Assembly: GCA_009760855.2 (NCBI GenBank)
Contig: WPIO01000017.1
Coordinates: 186,001-250,000, forward strand
Reading direction: 5' to 3'
Source: Cristatella mucedo
Taxonomy: Eukaryota; Bryozoa; Phylactolaemata; Cristatellidae
DNA: 64,000 nucleotides
The notes beneath the pieces are model-generated. The model saw nothing but the letters and a program-made list of their open reading frames with translations. It was not told the origin of the DNA and did no database searches. Positions 12,721-25,477 of this stretch are shown here, piece after piece. Both the position numbers and the translations under genes were made by a program. Positions within the stretch are counted from its first letter, which is position 1. Every line of letters starts with the position of its first letter.

Positions 12721-13749
12721 TGCTGCCACAATGTCGCGTTCGGAGTAGCTGGACCAAATGCCGCAAGCCTTGTTCTGGCTACCTTGCAAGCAACTGCTTG
12801 AATCCACGAGCATTAGTAGGCAACCACAGAGGCCAACTGATATATTATAGAATAGCCCTGGATGTAGATTTGATCTCAGTTTGGACAAAGAATTGCCTGA
12901 AGATCACTTACTCTGCTAGGCTTGTGCCTTGACCACATTGACGTATTGCACGACCACAAAGCTGCCACCACAGCATGACATTTCAAAAATGGTGTCTTCT
13001 ACCTGATCCATTCACTGCCCCGGCTGGTTATTAGAGAGGCTACTCCTGCGGCTTATTTTATGAAAGGGCAGTAGACACAGACAGGGAAGTGCGTATGCCA
13101 CTTCACGAATTGTTTGGGTAAGGCAAACCAGTTGGGCGTCGAAAGTTGGTCCCGATAACGTTATTTGTTCTCTCTGAGTCAGTTGAGTGGTCTTCTGTCT
13201 GTGTTTCGTGAATTAGTCACAACTCTCTCCCTGGCGAATAGCTTTACTAGCCTATCGCATGCATTATCTTGAGCCGGGAGGCGCCCTTCCCAGCCGGGGG
13301 GGGGGGGGCTTTTCCTGATTGTCACGTACCGACCCGACTTTGTGTGACAACCCTTTTAGGAATTCAAACAGCAAAAGAAAAATGAGGCAACGAAGTAGTT
13401 GAAATCACCGATGAATAGTTACTAGAACGCATCGCTCCTACCGTCAGGACTAACGCTGAATAGCAGTTCCTGAAACAACCCTAATGGTGCTCTACCTAAT
13501 GGTGCCAGCACACCAGGCGATCTGCAGGCTGCTAATGCTTGCACCGTCAGAATGCGAGCAGTCTCATTCCTTTGCTGCGTACTCACCAAAAAAGATATAG
13601 ATCTCTGGGGGTGCAATATAAATGTCTTTCTTATTGTTATTAATATTGTTACTATTTCTAAGCTTGCTTCGAACTGATTACTTCCCTTGCCACTTGAACC
13701 TACCAAAAGCTGTATGCTAGTAGCTGATGCTGAATGACAGACCGTGGAT
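12721..13749. other. No recognised gene
   Basis: Mixed DNA with a G homopolymer of about ten at 13300. No exon or repeat family assigned. Confidence 0.4.
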
Positions 13750-13905
13750 CTTAGCATAGTCAGGTCAGGTGCTCACACTTCCCAAGCCATGTCCTAGGTC
13801 GAGTCCTGCACCGAGCAGCAATCCTTTGTTACCCATCGAAAACTGTGGCAGTAGCTAGCACGGACCCTCCGTCTCTTGCTATATGAATGAGGCTGTTTAT
13901 TAAGT
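13750..13905 (+). mobile_element. tRNA-derived SINE-A copy
   Basis: A box-A-like TAGCATAGTCAGGTCAGGTG and a box-B-like AGGTCGAGTCCTGCACC are followed by the SINE-A body, ending in ATGAGGCTGTTTATTAAG. It is diverged from the other copies. Confidence 0.6.
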
Positions 13906-15028
13906 TTACAATTACACTTTCAAAGGCTATGCACACCGTGGTCAGTCTATGACATATAAACACACAAACTCAGAGGTAGTGTCAACAGTACTCAGCATCA
14001 CAATTTTCAAAATTTACTGGCTTTAATGCTGCCAACTCTATCAAGTAGTGTTGATAGTAGCAGCATGAAGTGTGCCTAAAATGAATTTTAGCTTGAAAAA
14101 GAAGCAGACACGAGATATTAACTAACAGGCTGTAGACATCAAGCGACTAGTGGCCTCGAGGTCCAGAAGAGCTAACTGAAATTCCATCTTGCCTCTTAGA
14201 TTCTGGACCCGGAGGTTTGTGTTATGCTGAGTGCAGGGTTTTCTTCTGGTCAATACACAAATAAGCAAGATCAGCTGAAAGATGCTCTAATAATCGCGTA
14301 AGTGGGGAACGTGGCCTGTGCCGAGTTTGTTAGTAAGACCACACAAAGTACCTTTTCTACCACTTCTGTGTGTATGATTATGCAACAGAGAAGCACTACC
14401 CAAAGGTATTTCAGAAAATCCAGAGGTGACTGGCAAACGCTCTAGTTATCGGAGCCACTCTCAATCTATTGGTGTCAGCCCACGATCTGGCTTGGGCTAG
14501 TGCCATATGCAACTTTTTGCTATCGTACTCGCATATCAGATGGCTACAAGATGGCAGGAGCTGGGCAGGCAACATGCAGGACCAATGTCTTGAGTGCTAG
14601 TGCAGATGGAATGTAATCGTATTAAGGCAGCCCTGCCAGATCACAGATGCAGATGCTGGCTCGTCAGTCACTGCTTTTATCCTCAGCATCAACAGCAGGC
14701 AACAGGACAATACCTCCAGAAACAAAGGCAGCAGACAAGAAGCATAGGACTGGATGACTTGGCCATTCCAGAATTGTGAATGCCTCGAGCAAGCATAATA
14801 AGAAATAATAAAGGGTCGCTATCAGCACAGAGACTGATATATAGGCCAAAACATTTCTGAGCAGTGGATAGCATCGTCTTACTGCTCCCTCATACCGGAA
14901 CCACTGGCATTCCTAAAAAGTTCACTGCATCTTTCTGCCTGCCAGTGCCTAGGCATGGTCTGTCTGGTTCTTACATGGACTGATCGATTTTAGACATATC
15001 AATAAGACCAGCTGCTCGTGAAATACAA
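13906..15028. other. No recognised gene
   Basis: AT-leaning DNA with only short frames and no recognisable domain. Confidence 0.4.
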
Positions 15029-15084
15029 GAACGGGAAGCTCAGAACGGGAAGCTCAGAACGGGAAGCTCAGAACAGGAAGCTCA
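15029..15084 (+). repeat. 14-bp minisatellite, four units
   Basis: GAACGGGAAGCTCA is repeated at 15029, 15043, 15057 and 15071. The last unit has one change (GAACAGG). Confidence 0.95.
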
Positions 15085-15410
15085 AAATGCCTGTGCATTC
15101 ACTTGATTCCCTTCTCTTGTGCTCTTGCTGATGGCCATAGGTAATAATAATAAAAATAATACTAATCAATCTTATATAGCGCCATCAGAGAACTCAATCT
15201 CTTTCTATGCACTTTAATATGTCGTAAAGGACACGTGATCGAATGGTTAGTGGTAGCATGCTCAACAAACAGAATTGCATGGTTAGGGATGGCATGCATA
15301 GGGTCAGCATACAAGTCTGGCTATTGGCAGTATGCACAATGTCAGCATTCATAAGCACATAAAAGTCAAATCACAATGGCCCACTGAATGCTGTGGAAAT
15401 AGATGCATTT

Positions 15411-16623
15411 TTAATTTCTTTTTAAATTTGTCAAGTCAGCGGATGTCGTGATGGAAGTCGGGAATGAGGTCCAGGCTTTAGGAGCATACGAACTAAAGGC
15501 AGGGTCTCCAAAGGATTTAAGGTTTGTTCGAGGTATAGGTAAACGATTAGATGTGGGTGGTACAAAGCCTGGTGCCTGGTGGGGAAGTAGATCTGATAGG
15601 TAGGCTGGATCAAAAGAATGAAGAAACCTAAAAGTGAGTGACAAAACCTTGAAGTCGATCCGTTGCTTGACTGGGACCCAGTGCAGGTCAGTGAGAAGTA
15701 GCGTGATGTGGTAACTGCACCGCTCATGATAGATAGCCTAGCAGCAGAGTTTGGCACCAGCTGTTAGCGCCTGATTGCACAGGACTGTAGACCAGCAAGA
15801 AGTGAGTTACAAAAGTCAAGATGGAAAGTCACAGTGCATGGACCAATCTAGATGTGGTATCGCTGTCTATACAAGCCCAAATTTTAGCAATGTTATGCTG
15901 CTGAAAGCAGGCAGACTTGACTGTAGAGCTGATATGGTCGTCTAATGAAAGGTCACTTCGGAACTTGATACCTAGATTTCGGGCAGATTCAACAGAACGT
16001 ATGCTGGCAGAGCCAACTGTGAGCGTTCACCATCCATTTTCTGAATCGCACTTCGTTTGCCCATAATTAGTAAGTTAGTTTTATCCTTATTCAATTTAGG
16101 AAAGTTTACTGCCATCCATGTGCGGATGTTATCAATACATGCAGCAAGAGAGATGAGAGGATTCGGCATGCAAGAGGGCTGGGAGGGATCAAAGCAAAGG
16201 TACAACTGAGTACTATCCACATAGAAAGGAAAGCCTAGATTGTGCTTGGCAATCAAATCAGCAAGAGGGAGAGTATAAACCGTGAAAAGAACCGGACCTA
16301 GCATGGAGCCCTGAGGTACTCCATATTTCAGAGGTACCTCGGATGATCTTTGTCCATTCACATCAATACACGAGTCTCCCACTGAAATGGGACCTGGACC
16401 ATTGCAATGCCGTGCCATTGATATCCAGAAGAGGTGAGAGGTGCTCAAGAAGGACATGGTGATTGATAGTATCAGAAGCTGTCGGAAGAGCGAGCCAAAT
16501 ACGCAGAGAGACTACCTAAGTCTGCATTCCTAAGTAGGTCATTTTACACCCGGAGCAATGCTGACACTGTGGAGTGCTTAGTTCTAAAACCAGACTTTAA
16601 CTTGCAAGCAAGGTTTGAAGTTT

Positions 16624-16664
<41 letters not shown>

Positions 16665-17171
16665 TTCAGCTGGTCTGCCACGACTCGTTCCAGTGTCTTT
16701 GACAGGAAAGGCAAAAGGTGGACCGGGCAGAATTTGCACACAAGCTCTCTTGGTCTAGTGTAGCTTTCTGGACTAGTGACTTGACTACTGCCTTTTTGAA
16801 AGATGCTGGGACATGATCTGAAGTTAATGACGTATTTATGTTAGCTATGCATGGCAGCAGCAGATCAATGCTTCGTAGAAGCAGGTCAGTGGGAGTAGGG
16901 TCCAGGGGACTAGCTGTCTTCATTGATTGGGATATGAACTTCAGGACGAGGCCACTAGTAATCTCCTTGAATATAGACATTGAGGTGCTGCATGGAATTG
17001 AGGGACAGGATTCCAAGGGGATGCAGCCATCTTAGGGATGGACTCCCTGATCTTGTCTAGCTTGTTGAAAAATAGCATGAAGAAGCGATCAGCTAGATCT
17101 TCACAGGGATCACAAGGTAAGAACTTAATCTGGAAGCGGTTGAGGAGATGGTTGATCGTCGATATCAGCAT
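15411..17171 (-). pseudogene. LINE-A reverse transcriptase, broken
   Basis: The reverse transcriptase copies the element's RNA at a nicked target. Readable blocks on the minus strand are SLTSDHVPASFKKAVVKSL, FCPVHLLPFLSKTLERVVAD, SGFRTKHSTVSALLRV, GVPQGSMLGPVLFTVYTLPL and the C-terminal LHSFDPAYLSDLLPHQAP. They lie in different frames. The catalytic Tyr-Ala-Asp-Asp box reads YVDS here, so both a hydrophobic position and the second aspartate are lost. An AT dinucleotide tract splits the segment between the LERVVADQLNSY and ETSNLACKL blocks. The copy at 42.4-43.5 kb keeps YADD. Confidence 0.85.
16625..16661. repeat. AT dinucleotide microsatellite inside LINE-A
   Basis: An uninterrupted AT repeat of about 37 bases sits within the LINE-A reverse-transcriptase sequence, directly after the codons for QLNSY on the minus strand. 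Confidence 0.97.
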
Positions 17172-17585
17172 CTTTGGATTTTTCCTCGTGATTAAACAAT
17201 ATTTTCATAGGAGCTAGACTTGGCCTTAACATGGATCTATTGGTATCAGTTACAGTAGTCCTCATATGCCCGTCGATGGAAGTCAGTCCCGATTTTGTGT
17301 ATGCTTTTTCATGCTTGTTCTTAGTAGACCTAGCTAGTTTAATGTCTCAGGTAAACCCAAGGCCGTCTGGGCAAGGGTGCACAGTGCACTTAGTCAGAGG
17401 TGCAAACTCATCGAGCGTTTAGTATGTTGTAGTAATCTACCAATTGCAGGTCGGAAGGGGGGATTGAGCAGCAGAGGCAAGCAGAGAATTTTGCACAAGC
17501 AGCATCGATGTCTCGAGGGTCTCGAGGTTTCGCGAGTCGCAGGTTATTTTAGATGAGGTGGAGGAGGAAGAGAAGGGCACACATC

Positions 17586-18186
17586 TTACACTAAATGAGA
17601 TTTGTATATGGTCAAATAGCTAGATTTTGTAATAATTGGCGATGACACAGTGTAGTTGTAAAAGAAAATTTGGTCGAGTGTGTGACCATTTATATGAGAG
17701 AAGCCATGCACATGGAGCCACGAGAGACAATGAGTCAGTCGATGCACGAAATTCAGTGCTGAAGACGTAAGATAAGTTGTCAAAATGAATCTTGAAATCA
17801 CCCATAATGAGGAAAGGTCGATTTATTGCACACAGAATCGATATAAGATCAGAGAAATTCGAGATAAAGGAATACATAGCACCCGGTGGGCGATAGACTA
17901 CAGCCAACATTGGTAGCTTGTTGTCTGCTGAACTCGAGACAATTGATTCGAAATACTGCTTCGAGGGTACTGCAAATGGCTTGAAGTCAAATATCGAGCT
18001 CGTGAAAATTGCAACTCCACCTCCAGTTTTGATCGATCTAGGGGTGTGAAAGAAGGAGAAACCAGTTGGGGTAGCGTCTTTAATTTTCGGGCAGTTTTCC
18101 GATTTTAGCCAAGTTTCAAACAAGGCGAGCAGGTCGAGACCTTTTTCAGAAATAAAGTCGCCTATTACTAGGTTTTTATTGCACAT
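17586..18186 (-). pseudogene. LINE-A AP-endonuclease domain, broken
   Basis: The endonuclease nicks the target for reverse transcription. The minus strand shows LDLLALFETWLKSE (catalytic Glu in the T/F-E-T-W block), KTGGGVAIFTSS, AVVYRPPGA and PFLIMGDFKIHFDN, the order expected of APE-type LINE endonucleases. The usual GDFN box reads GDFK, a change of a conserved residue. The end of the domain is frame-shifted. Confidence 0.85.
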
Positions 18187-18700
18187 TGACCAAGGATTCC
18201 AAGGCGACAGCGTTGGCTCTAGAGCACTTTTCTTTTGTTAGTGCATAATTCACGGATCTTAGCAACAGCAATAACATCCAGGAATACATTTAAAATACGA
18301 TAACGAAACGGTAAAAGGTAGGCACGATCGTAACTAATATGCAGGTTACTACTCACCGGAATATCTAAAGCTGCCGCTGGCGTGGCAGACCCAGCAACCT
18401 GAAACGATAAGCGTGTATATGTTCCTAGGCACGTAATTTCTAACGCGCTATGGTCAAACAACAAACAGACAAGCTTTAAACAGGTCTTGGCTGTATTGGT
18501 TTCCGTATACGATGTTAGCAAGAAATTTGATTTTCGGAAGAGAACTCTGCGACGAACAAGAGACGCTAGAAGCGCCCGACGTCGGTTGTAGGCTGTGGAT
18601 AGCTGCTGATTGTCGGAAAAGCAATAGAAGCACTCTATTCTTGGAAATATGAGAAAGATATAAGTGTCTTCGCGAGCCACACGATAAGATCGGGCCTAAG

Positions 18701-19159
18701 ATTCTGTCCCAGCAGTATCTCTCAAGTATCGATGCCACCAGTACTGGCCTTGGGATGGTGAGTTTGCAAGGCAAGGTTTTGCTTTGCTAGCAAGTCTAGA
18801 GCCAGTAGTCTATCTGTTGACTTCAGGCCTGAATTTGTCACGGCTGCTTTGATGTGCGGCTCAACTGGGTAAGTCCTAGCTATAGTAAGTCCCGGACGGT
18901 AGCGTCAGCACATCTAGGGAAAGAAAGTTTGCAAGTCATCACTTTACTAATTATTATCGCACAAACAAGAGAAGGGGAAAAATATTCTAGAAATATTTTC
19001 AATTTTTCCTTGTGGACGAGAAACAAAAAGAGGAGTAGGAAGCAACCGAATGCCACTACTAGCTGCCACCGCTCTATGCCTTCAAGATGGAAGCGTCAGA
19101 TTCGAGGTGCAAGAAAAGTCCTGCTGGTCAATAGGTTCCAGTAGTGGAAGACAACTGTC
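18701..19159. other. Region between LINE-A and gelsolin promoter
   Basis: Purine-rich DNA with poly-A-like stretches near 18970-19040. It may contain the 5' end of LINE-A or the distal promoter. No gene recognised. Confidence 0.35.
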
Positions 19160-19426
19160 GAGGTAAGTTAGAGAAAAGCTGCACTGTATTTTGCACGTGA
19201 AATCAGTCGAATACGGGCTCGCGATACGATCCTTAAACGAACTAGACAGCGATCCCCAAAACGAGGTCATTCGGCTCGAGCTGGCAAGCGGTGAATGGCT
19301 TGCGGCGTGAACCAATAGCAAGCCTGAGGCGTCACGCCCACACCGCCGAGGCCTCTTGGGCGTATCTGGGTCACTCACTCGGTACCTGGTCGACCGTCTG
19401 CCGCCGGCGTCGCTCCGTCGCCTAAA
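19160..19426 (+). promoter_or_regulatory. Probable CpG-rich promoter and 5' UTR of gelsolin-like gene
   Basis: Directly upstream of the start codon the sequence turns CpG-rich. It carries a CCAAT box at 19312-19316 and a GC/CACC-type word CGCCCACACC at 19335-19344. No TATA box is seen, in keeping with a broadly expressed gene. The transcription start is not determined. Confidence 0.5.
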
Positions 19427-19436
19427 ATGTCTACTG
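19427..19436 (+). CDS. Gelsolin-like exon 1 (start codon plus 7 bases)
   Basis: ATG TCT ACT G is followed by the consensus donor GTAAGT at 19437. The leftover G plus GA of exon 2 makes Gly, giving [13 protein letters not shown], as expected for the family. The start is preceded by AAA, a good context. I chose it because exon 2 has no start codon and needs one base of a Gly or Arg codon. Confidence 0.8.
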
Positions 19437-22400
19437 GTAAGTTTGCTTTGTGCAATCCATCCACAGCTTGGCGATGGCCGCCGTTAACACCAAGCTTGGG
19501 TCGTGGCGAGCAACTGCAGCTGGTGGCGACTTGCGGCTAACGAGCAATACGATCGCCGACAGACCACTTTGCTTCCGCACTGGCCCCAAGCGTCTTTTCG
19601 CGTTGTCGTCGTCGCGTACGTCGTCTTTTAACCCTCCGCTGCAGGATATATCTATTCAATTGGCACGTTAGGTGCCTGGAGTCTTTCCCGGCCTGGCGCT
19701 ACGCGTTTTTGTAACTCTTGGCTAGCTGGGCGTCTGGCGGTGGTGGTAGCTGGCCGGCATTAGATGAGGAAGCCTTTTCTGGTCAGAGAATGCGGGCACA
19801 ACTCACAATCACTCACTGCTCTTTGGACACAGGTCCTTCCCTTTGGATTTAACTCGGCTTGTTCGCAGACCCTGGCTTGGTGACCTGAATCGCTTCTAGG
19901 TTATCACCACTTGCGAGCATGCTTTGTGGGATCCAGCTGGTGAATCACTTGGAACTGTCATAAATATACCTGACAGATGGTCGGTTGGCTCAGGAGGATT
20001 AGCGTTGTTGCTATACGTAGGTGTGCAGGTAACGCCGAGCATGATGTTTTCGTCTTTCTTATAATCTCGGTACCATTACAACTAATTTCGGAGTAGTGTT
20101 GTTTGCTAGCCTTTAGATTCTGTGGTTGTACAGAAAAAACTTGCAGACGCTTAGCACGCTATTCAAGCTTGACCCCGCTCGGCTGGTGACATTTTTCTTT
20201 TAATAAGGCTCTAGACCAGTTACGAATTGTGGGACATTCCTGAACTCACAATTAGGTATTCCACAGTACTTGTAGCCACGACCATAGTGCTAGCCTGGCC
20301 ATCATTATTATTGATCCACAGACTTACTCTGTTTAGCTCATCAAGGGGCATCTTCCGAATCGTTTGCATCTCTCCAGGATCTTCCGAAACCGGCTCTCAG
20401 ATTTTGCCTACAGTTATCAGCTGCAAATTGTTGGAAATGATTGCCTAAATAAACTAGGTCAACCTCAGCGGTTTCTGTTCCTGAGCAATCGGTCTGTGTT
20501 TCTGTGTATGCTACGACAATCGCTTTTCATCTTTCACATCTTGGGTTGCCTCTATTCGCATATAGGACCTGGAATCTAAGTTGAGTATGGAACGTTACAC
20601 ACTAGTTAGCTGGTGTTATCCCTGCTTACTCCTGTTGGGTCCCGCTGTGCAGTTTCCCACCGTGCAGATGGTTCTTGTTGCCCAGACTGGTGCTCTCGGC
20701 TCTTCTGCTCCGATCTGCCCCGACTCCTGCATCGATCTCATGGGCTCAATTAGACTAGCAGAGTGTGGGAGCGTCCGGTGGGGCTTCGGTTCACCGAGTT
20801 CGACGTGCCAGCTTGTGAAGAGGAGCAACTTCAAGCTGCTCGTGAAAGGTCATTGCCTAGTACTTTGTGCTGGCAGTCTTGGCTAACTAGTAGTATTTAA
20901 TTACCTCTGCTTCCCTAGCCAGCACATTTCGGATTGGGCTGTGCTGTAAATTAAGAAAGCACAGTGTAGGAGCTGGAAGGGGCTGTAGGGATCTGCTTGC
21001 CCTTACCGGCACTATCTCGAACTAAACAGACAGCCTTCTGTCAGTCAGCCCTAAATCATTCAGATACATCAGATGGCTGGCGTGTGGGCCTGTGTCAGAT
21101 GGTTTGCCCCTTCCTGGCCGCTGTTGCTGCCTTGGCTGACGTGATTACTGATATTACCCCTTGCTGCCAAAGTGCCTGCTGCTGCTGCTGCCGCAGGGCC
21201 ACCATCTAAGCGATAAAGCAGGCCTACTGAAAACGGCGATGCACCGCATACTATTCCGATCGGTACTTTCTGTGTGTGCCTGTATATTTCTGTCCACACT
21301 CGCTTTCACTGCTTGTTGCAGCCTGCTACCTGATCATGCATCCGTGAGTAGCACTGACTCCTCTTTGTTAAGGTAGTTAAGCTATTATAAGCCATCGGTA
21401 ACAGAATTGTAACTATTTACGTCTGTGACCAACACACACCGTGCCACATGTCTTGAGAAGCAACTCGGTCAAATTAGGAAAAAGGACCATGATTGCTGAA
21501 TCGCCAGAAAATGGTAGGGTTGTGGATTTAGTGTTCAGGATATGAGGTTTGTGGTTTTAGGAATTAGGTTTTAGGGTTTAGGATCCATGGATTAGGATTT
21601 ATAGTTATTAGAAGCTTGCTACCATATTGAATTTCCTGCAATGGGCACAGTGGTCATGTAATGTAATGTATGTAATGTATCTCCATCTGTAACTCCACAA
21701 AGTCATAAAGACAATGTGGGTGTTACGCAGGAGAGTTTTGTATAGCGCACTCACAGCCTAAGCGGCTTTCGGTACACATTCGGTACCCAACAGACTTCGT
21801 CTCATGCAACAAAGAGAAAGTGGGAAGCATTGCAGAGTCAGGAGAGCAGTTGAGGTAGTGAGTAGCATAGAAGTAGCAGCTCAGGACCGCTGAAAAAGAT
21901 GTGCCATAGTCGGCAGTAGGAGAGTAGTTGTCGTTGCGTAAGTCATAGCAGTCAGTTGGCTGTATCTTTGCAAAACGATGCTGTATTTGCTGGCTGATGC
22001 ATATATCAAATATTTAATTCATTTGTATAGCCCCCTTGGAGAACTTAATCTCTATTAAGGTGCTTCACATATGCTAAGGGGGCTGGAAATCACGGCCTCA
22101 GCCATCAAATGTATTCACCTTGACATTGGTCGGGGGGGGGCACCTTTTAGCCAAACCAGCACAGTTAGAGCTGGGAAGGAGGCCCCCACCCAACTCTGCC
22201 AGAACCTCTGCTCTTTATTCTCATCTATTGTCCCATCTGTCTGGTGGCTGTCTGCCCTATGAGTATCGCTAGCTTGCTATGCTGCTGCAGGTAATTTCAA
22301 GCAGGACCACCTTCTAGCTCAGCTTAAGAGATCTTCAACTCCTAATGTGACAGCCTAAAACCAGGCCTGACTGCCAGTTTGCAGTTTTGGCTCACTCCCT

Positions 22401-25343
22401 TGTCACCACCGCTGCCAGCGACTGGAGCCACCAGGCCCAGCAGTTGGAAGGACTGCCTAGCCAGTGCTCCCGAACATGCAATAAAGTCAGCCTGGGGACC
22501 TGCGTGCCCTCAGTGCCGAGCGGAGCAGTCGCAGTAGCAGCCTGCTTGTGCTCCTTGTTTCCAGGATTGGTCAAACAGAAGCACTATGATTGGAAGGACT
22601 CGAACCTCGAGCTGTTTGGCTCCGACTTGGAAAAGAACATAAAGAGTAAGTAAGGCCCACTCACTGCTGTTGCTGCAGCTGCTGCTGCTGCTGCTGCTGC
22701 TGCTGGCTCCTTCTCAGAAATGCTGGCAATCGATGTGCAGGCTCGCTTCCTCTTTCCTCCCCCCACCACTTTGTGCTTCTTGCCTGTTCGACCGGCGGCA
22801 CAGGGCCTTTTTTTGGCCCTTTTGGCCGGCCCGCCGAGGCCAGGCGTCCGGATGGCAGGCAAGCAGGCTTGCGATCCAGCTGTCAATCCAGCTGTTGCCT
22901 GCATCGGCTCTGTCTACCCTTCAAGCTTCCCGAGCTTGAAAGACTGTCGAGCTGTCGGGCAGTCCAAGCTTCCGGGCGTGGTCGCTCGTTGTTGCCGGCC
23001 TGCACTAGCCCACTGAACAAGGCCGTGAAAGGCTTCCAATACTTCATTGAGCGGCAGGCAACAATACATTTCCATCTTTTGGATAATGCTTGACCGAAGA
23101 ATTCAGGACATCCTCGGCTGCAGCTGCTGCTGACAAAAGGCAGCTGCTGCGAGGTCGGCCGAACGCCGTTCTTTCACACAAGGTCTGGCAGCTGTAGGTG
23201 TAGCAGCAGCAGGCCGGCAAATTGCCCAGCGCCTCGGCATGAGCCTTTGCAGGCAGTGATCCCACCGTCGGCCACCAACAATGTCTGCACCTAGCCATCA
23301 AGCAATGCCATGCGACCATGCAAGCAATCGGGCTTTCCTCTGTCAGTAGCGAAAGATGCACGCCTCGAAGGTTTCCTGCAGCAGCAGCAGCGGGCGGCGG
23401 CAAGCTGTGAGCCATTCAGGTCATTCAGCCGCCCACAGCCCATCACCGCCTTTCTTGTGTTCCCGATGCTGCTGCCCCTCCGCTCCCCCGCCACCACCGG
23501 CTTTTTGGCCAGCTGGCCCAGAGCAGAGATGCAACTCAGCGCACGCCGACGCTTGCGCGCTCGCAGCTTACTTGATGCCACAGCGCCAGGTGCTGCCCCT
23601 TCCGGTGCAGCAGCCGCTGCAGCCAACATAAGGGCGCGGACGCGTGGTGCCACAGTGATCGCTCTGTGGTAGCAGCCGCTGCCTAAGCGCAGCACCACCT
23701 GCTAGTATGTCTGCAGCAGCTGCTACTCCCAGCAGCAGCAGCTGCTACTGTGTTGCCTGCCTGCGCAGTGCTGCCTGCCGACAGCAAGCTGTCCCTCCTG
23801 CCGTTGCAGAGCATTCTGCTGAATTCGAAAAGGCGTGGACCGGTGCCGGCCAGGCCCCTGGCTTGAAGATCTGGCGTATTGAGGTGCGTGCTCCTCCCGG
23901 TGCCACAGAGCAGTAGGTGTTAGCAGCATGCGGCTTCTCTTCAGTAAGTTTAGCGAGTCCTATGCTAGTATGGCTCGCTGGTTGGTGAAGGCGATGTCTA
24001 TGCTTTGATTGGTGTTGGCTTGAGTAAAGATCATCGGACTCAACGTCATCACCCGTATAGCATCAGAAGAGCCTCAGTGAATTTCACCCTCACTTGTAGG
24101 GAGCACTAAATCATCGCAAGGGGCAGGAATCGAAGTACCATGTCATCATTGTTGTTGTACAACGCAACCATTCTAATTATTTCAGCAAATGTAAAGCGCC
24201 TAGAAAGAGATTGAGTTCTTTGAGGGCGCTTTATCAAGTGCATTATTATTATATTATTATTATTATTATTATTATTATTAGTCGTAGTAGTAGTAGTAAT
24301 TCTCACTGACAGCTGTGCATAGGTATTGAGTCCTTGCTAGAAGTCTTTATTCGCTTCAAGAAACCTGTTCGAGCAGCAGAAGCAGCCACACTCAAGCTGT
24401 GCACAGCCTCAGATTACGTGCCTGTTACTAGTGATTCTGCATGCCTGCCGATCATGCTCTGCTTGAACCCACTTTTAAGGGTAAGTGTATGTTTTTAAAT
24501 TCAGTCGTGGGTGTGCACTATTTTATTTATAGCCGTTCAGTCGTATCTATGTGGTTTTTATAATTCCACCCATGACCCATAAAGCTTACTCAGCCTATGT
24601 GCAACGTCTCTCTCCTCCTTTCTCATTCTTATTGGGGTAAGATTGAAATAGCCAACTGTATGGATGCTAGGCCATCTCGGTGTTAGTTGACGTGCTCATT
24701 AATCCATCATTTCCGTAGCGTTCCATTAGCGCACCAATGTCAGCCTATATTAAGCTCGAGCTTTACATAAGCAGCACCGGCTTGCCCTTGTCACTTTTGT
24801 TACAGCTCCAGTCTGGTTCATCCACTTGCTACATTCCAGTCCATGATCGGGCGTTTCAATCATGCTTATTTGAACATTCACAGCCATAGGTTTGATAAGG
24901 TTCGAGGATAGGCTAAAATTTGATTATGTGGAACGGAAAAAATCGAACAGCGTTTTTTTTGGTAAACAAGGAATTAAAGAATTCTCTAAAATTGTTTCTA
25001 GGTTTTAACTATCAGCTTGCTAAATGCATGCAGTAAATTAAATTACCAGCTCATAATTTCAGGGAACACGTTATAGCCTGTGCAGGTCACCATGGTTTTG
25101 GCATCTCATGTGTTTGCCACGACTTCTAAAGCACTGTTGTCGTGGTCTACGGCTCTTTTTTTCATCGAGAACCGCAGTGTGCTTGTTTCTTGCTCTAACT
25201 ACACTACCGATTTCTAGCATATTCTCAAACCAGATCTAGCTGTGTATGTGCATGGGCAAAACCGTGATTTTGTAAAATCTTTCTGCAAAATCTCAGATTT
25301 ATGTTAATTCCCATGATGTGTAGATTTTTGGGACCAGCACTAA

Positions 25344-25384
<41 letters not shown>

Positions 25385-25401
25385 GTATATATATATGTAT
25401 A

Positions 25402-25477
<76 letters not shown>

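Larger units (their letters stand above)
15140..18700 (-). mobile_element. Near full-length LINE-A, L2-like, inactive
   Basis: The longest non-LTR retrotransposon in the window. On the minus strand, in order: a degraded 5' part (about 18.7-18.2 kb), an AP-like endonuclease (18186 downward), a reverse transcriptase (17171-15972), a C-terminal tail (15644-15411), a 3' UTR and the stem-forming family tail ending in an ATT-rich repeat at 15140. Motifs such as GVPQGSMLGPVLFTVYTLPL and the tail FRFLHSFDPAYLSDLLP place it in the L2/CR1 group. Stops, shifts, an AT repeat and a changed catalytic motif make it dead. Its 5' end lies a few hundred bases upstream of the gelsolin-like gene promoter. Confidence 0.85.

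Noticed and set aside
15029-15084. CRISPR-like repeat
   Set aside because: Four directly adjacent 14-bp units without spacers in a eukaryotic genome; a minisatellite.
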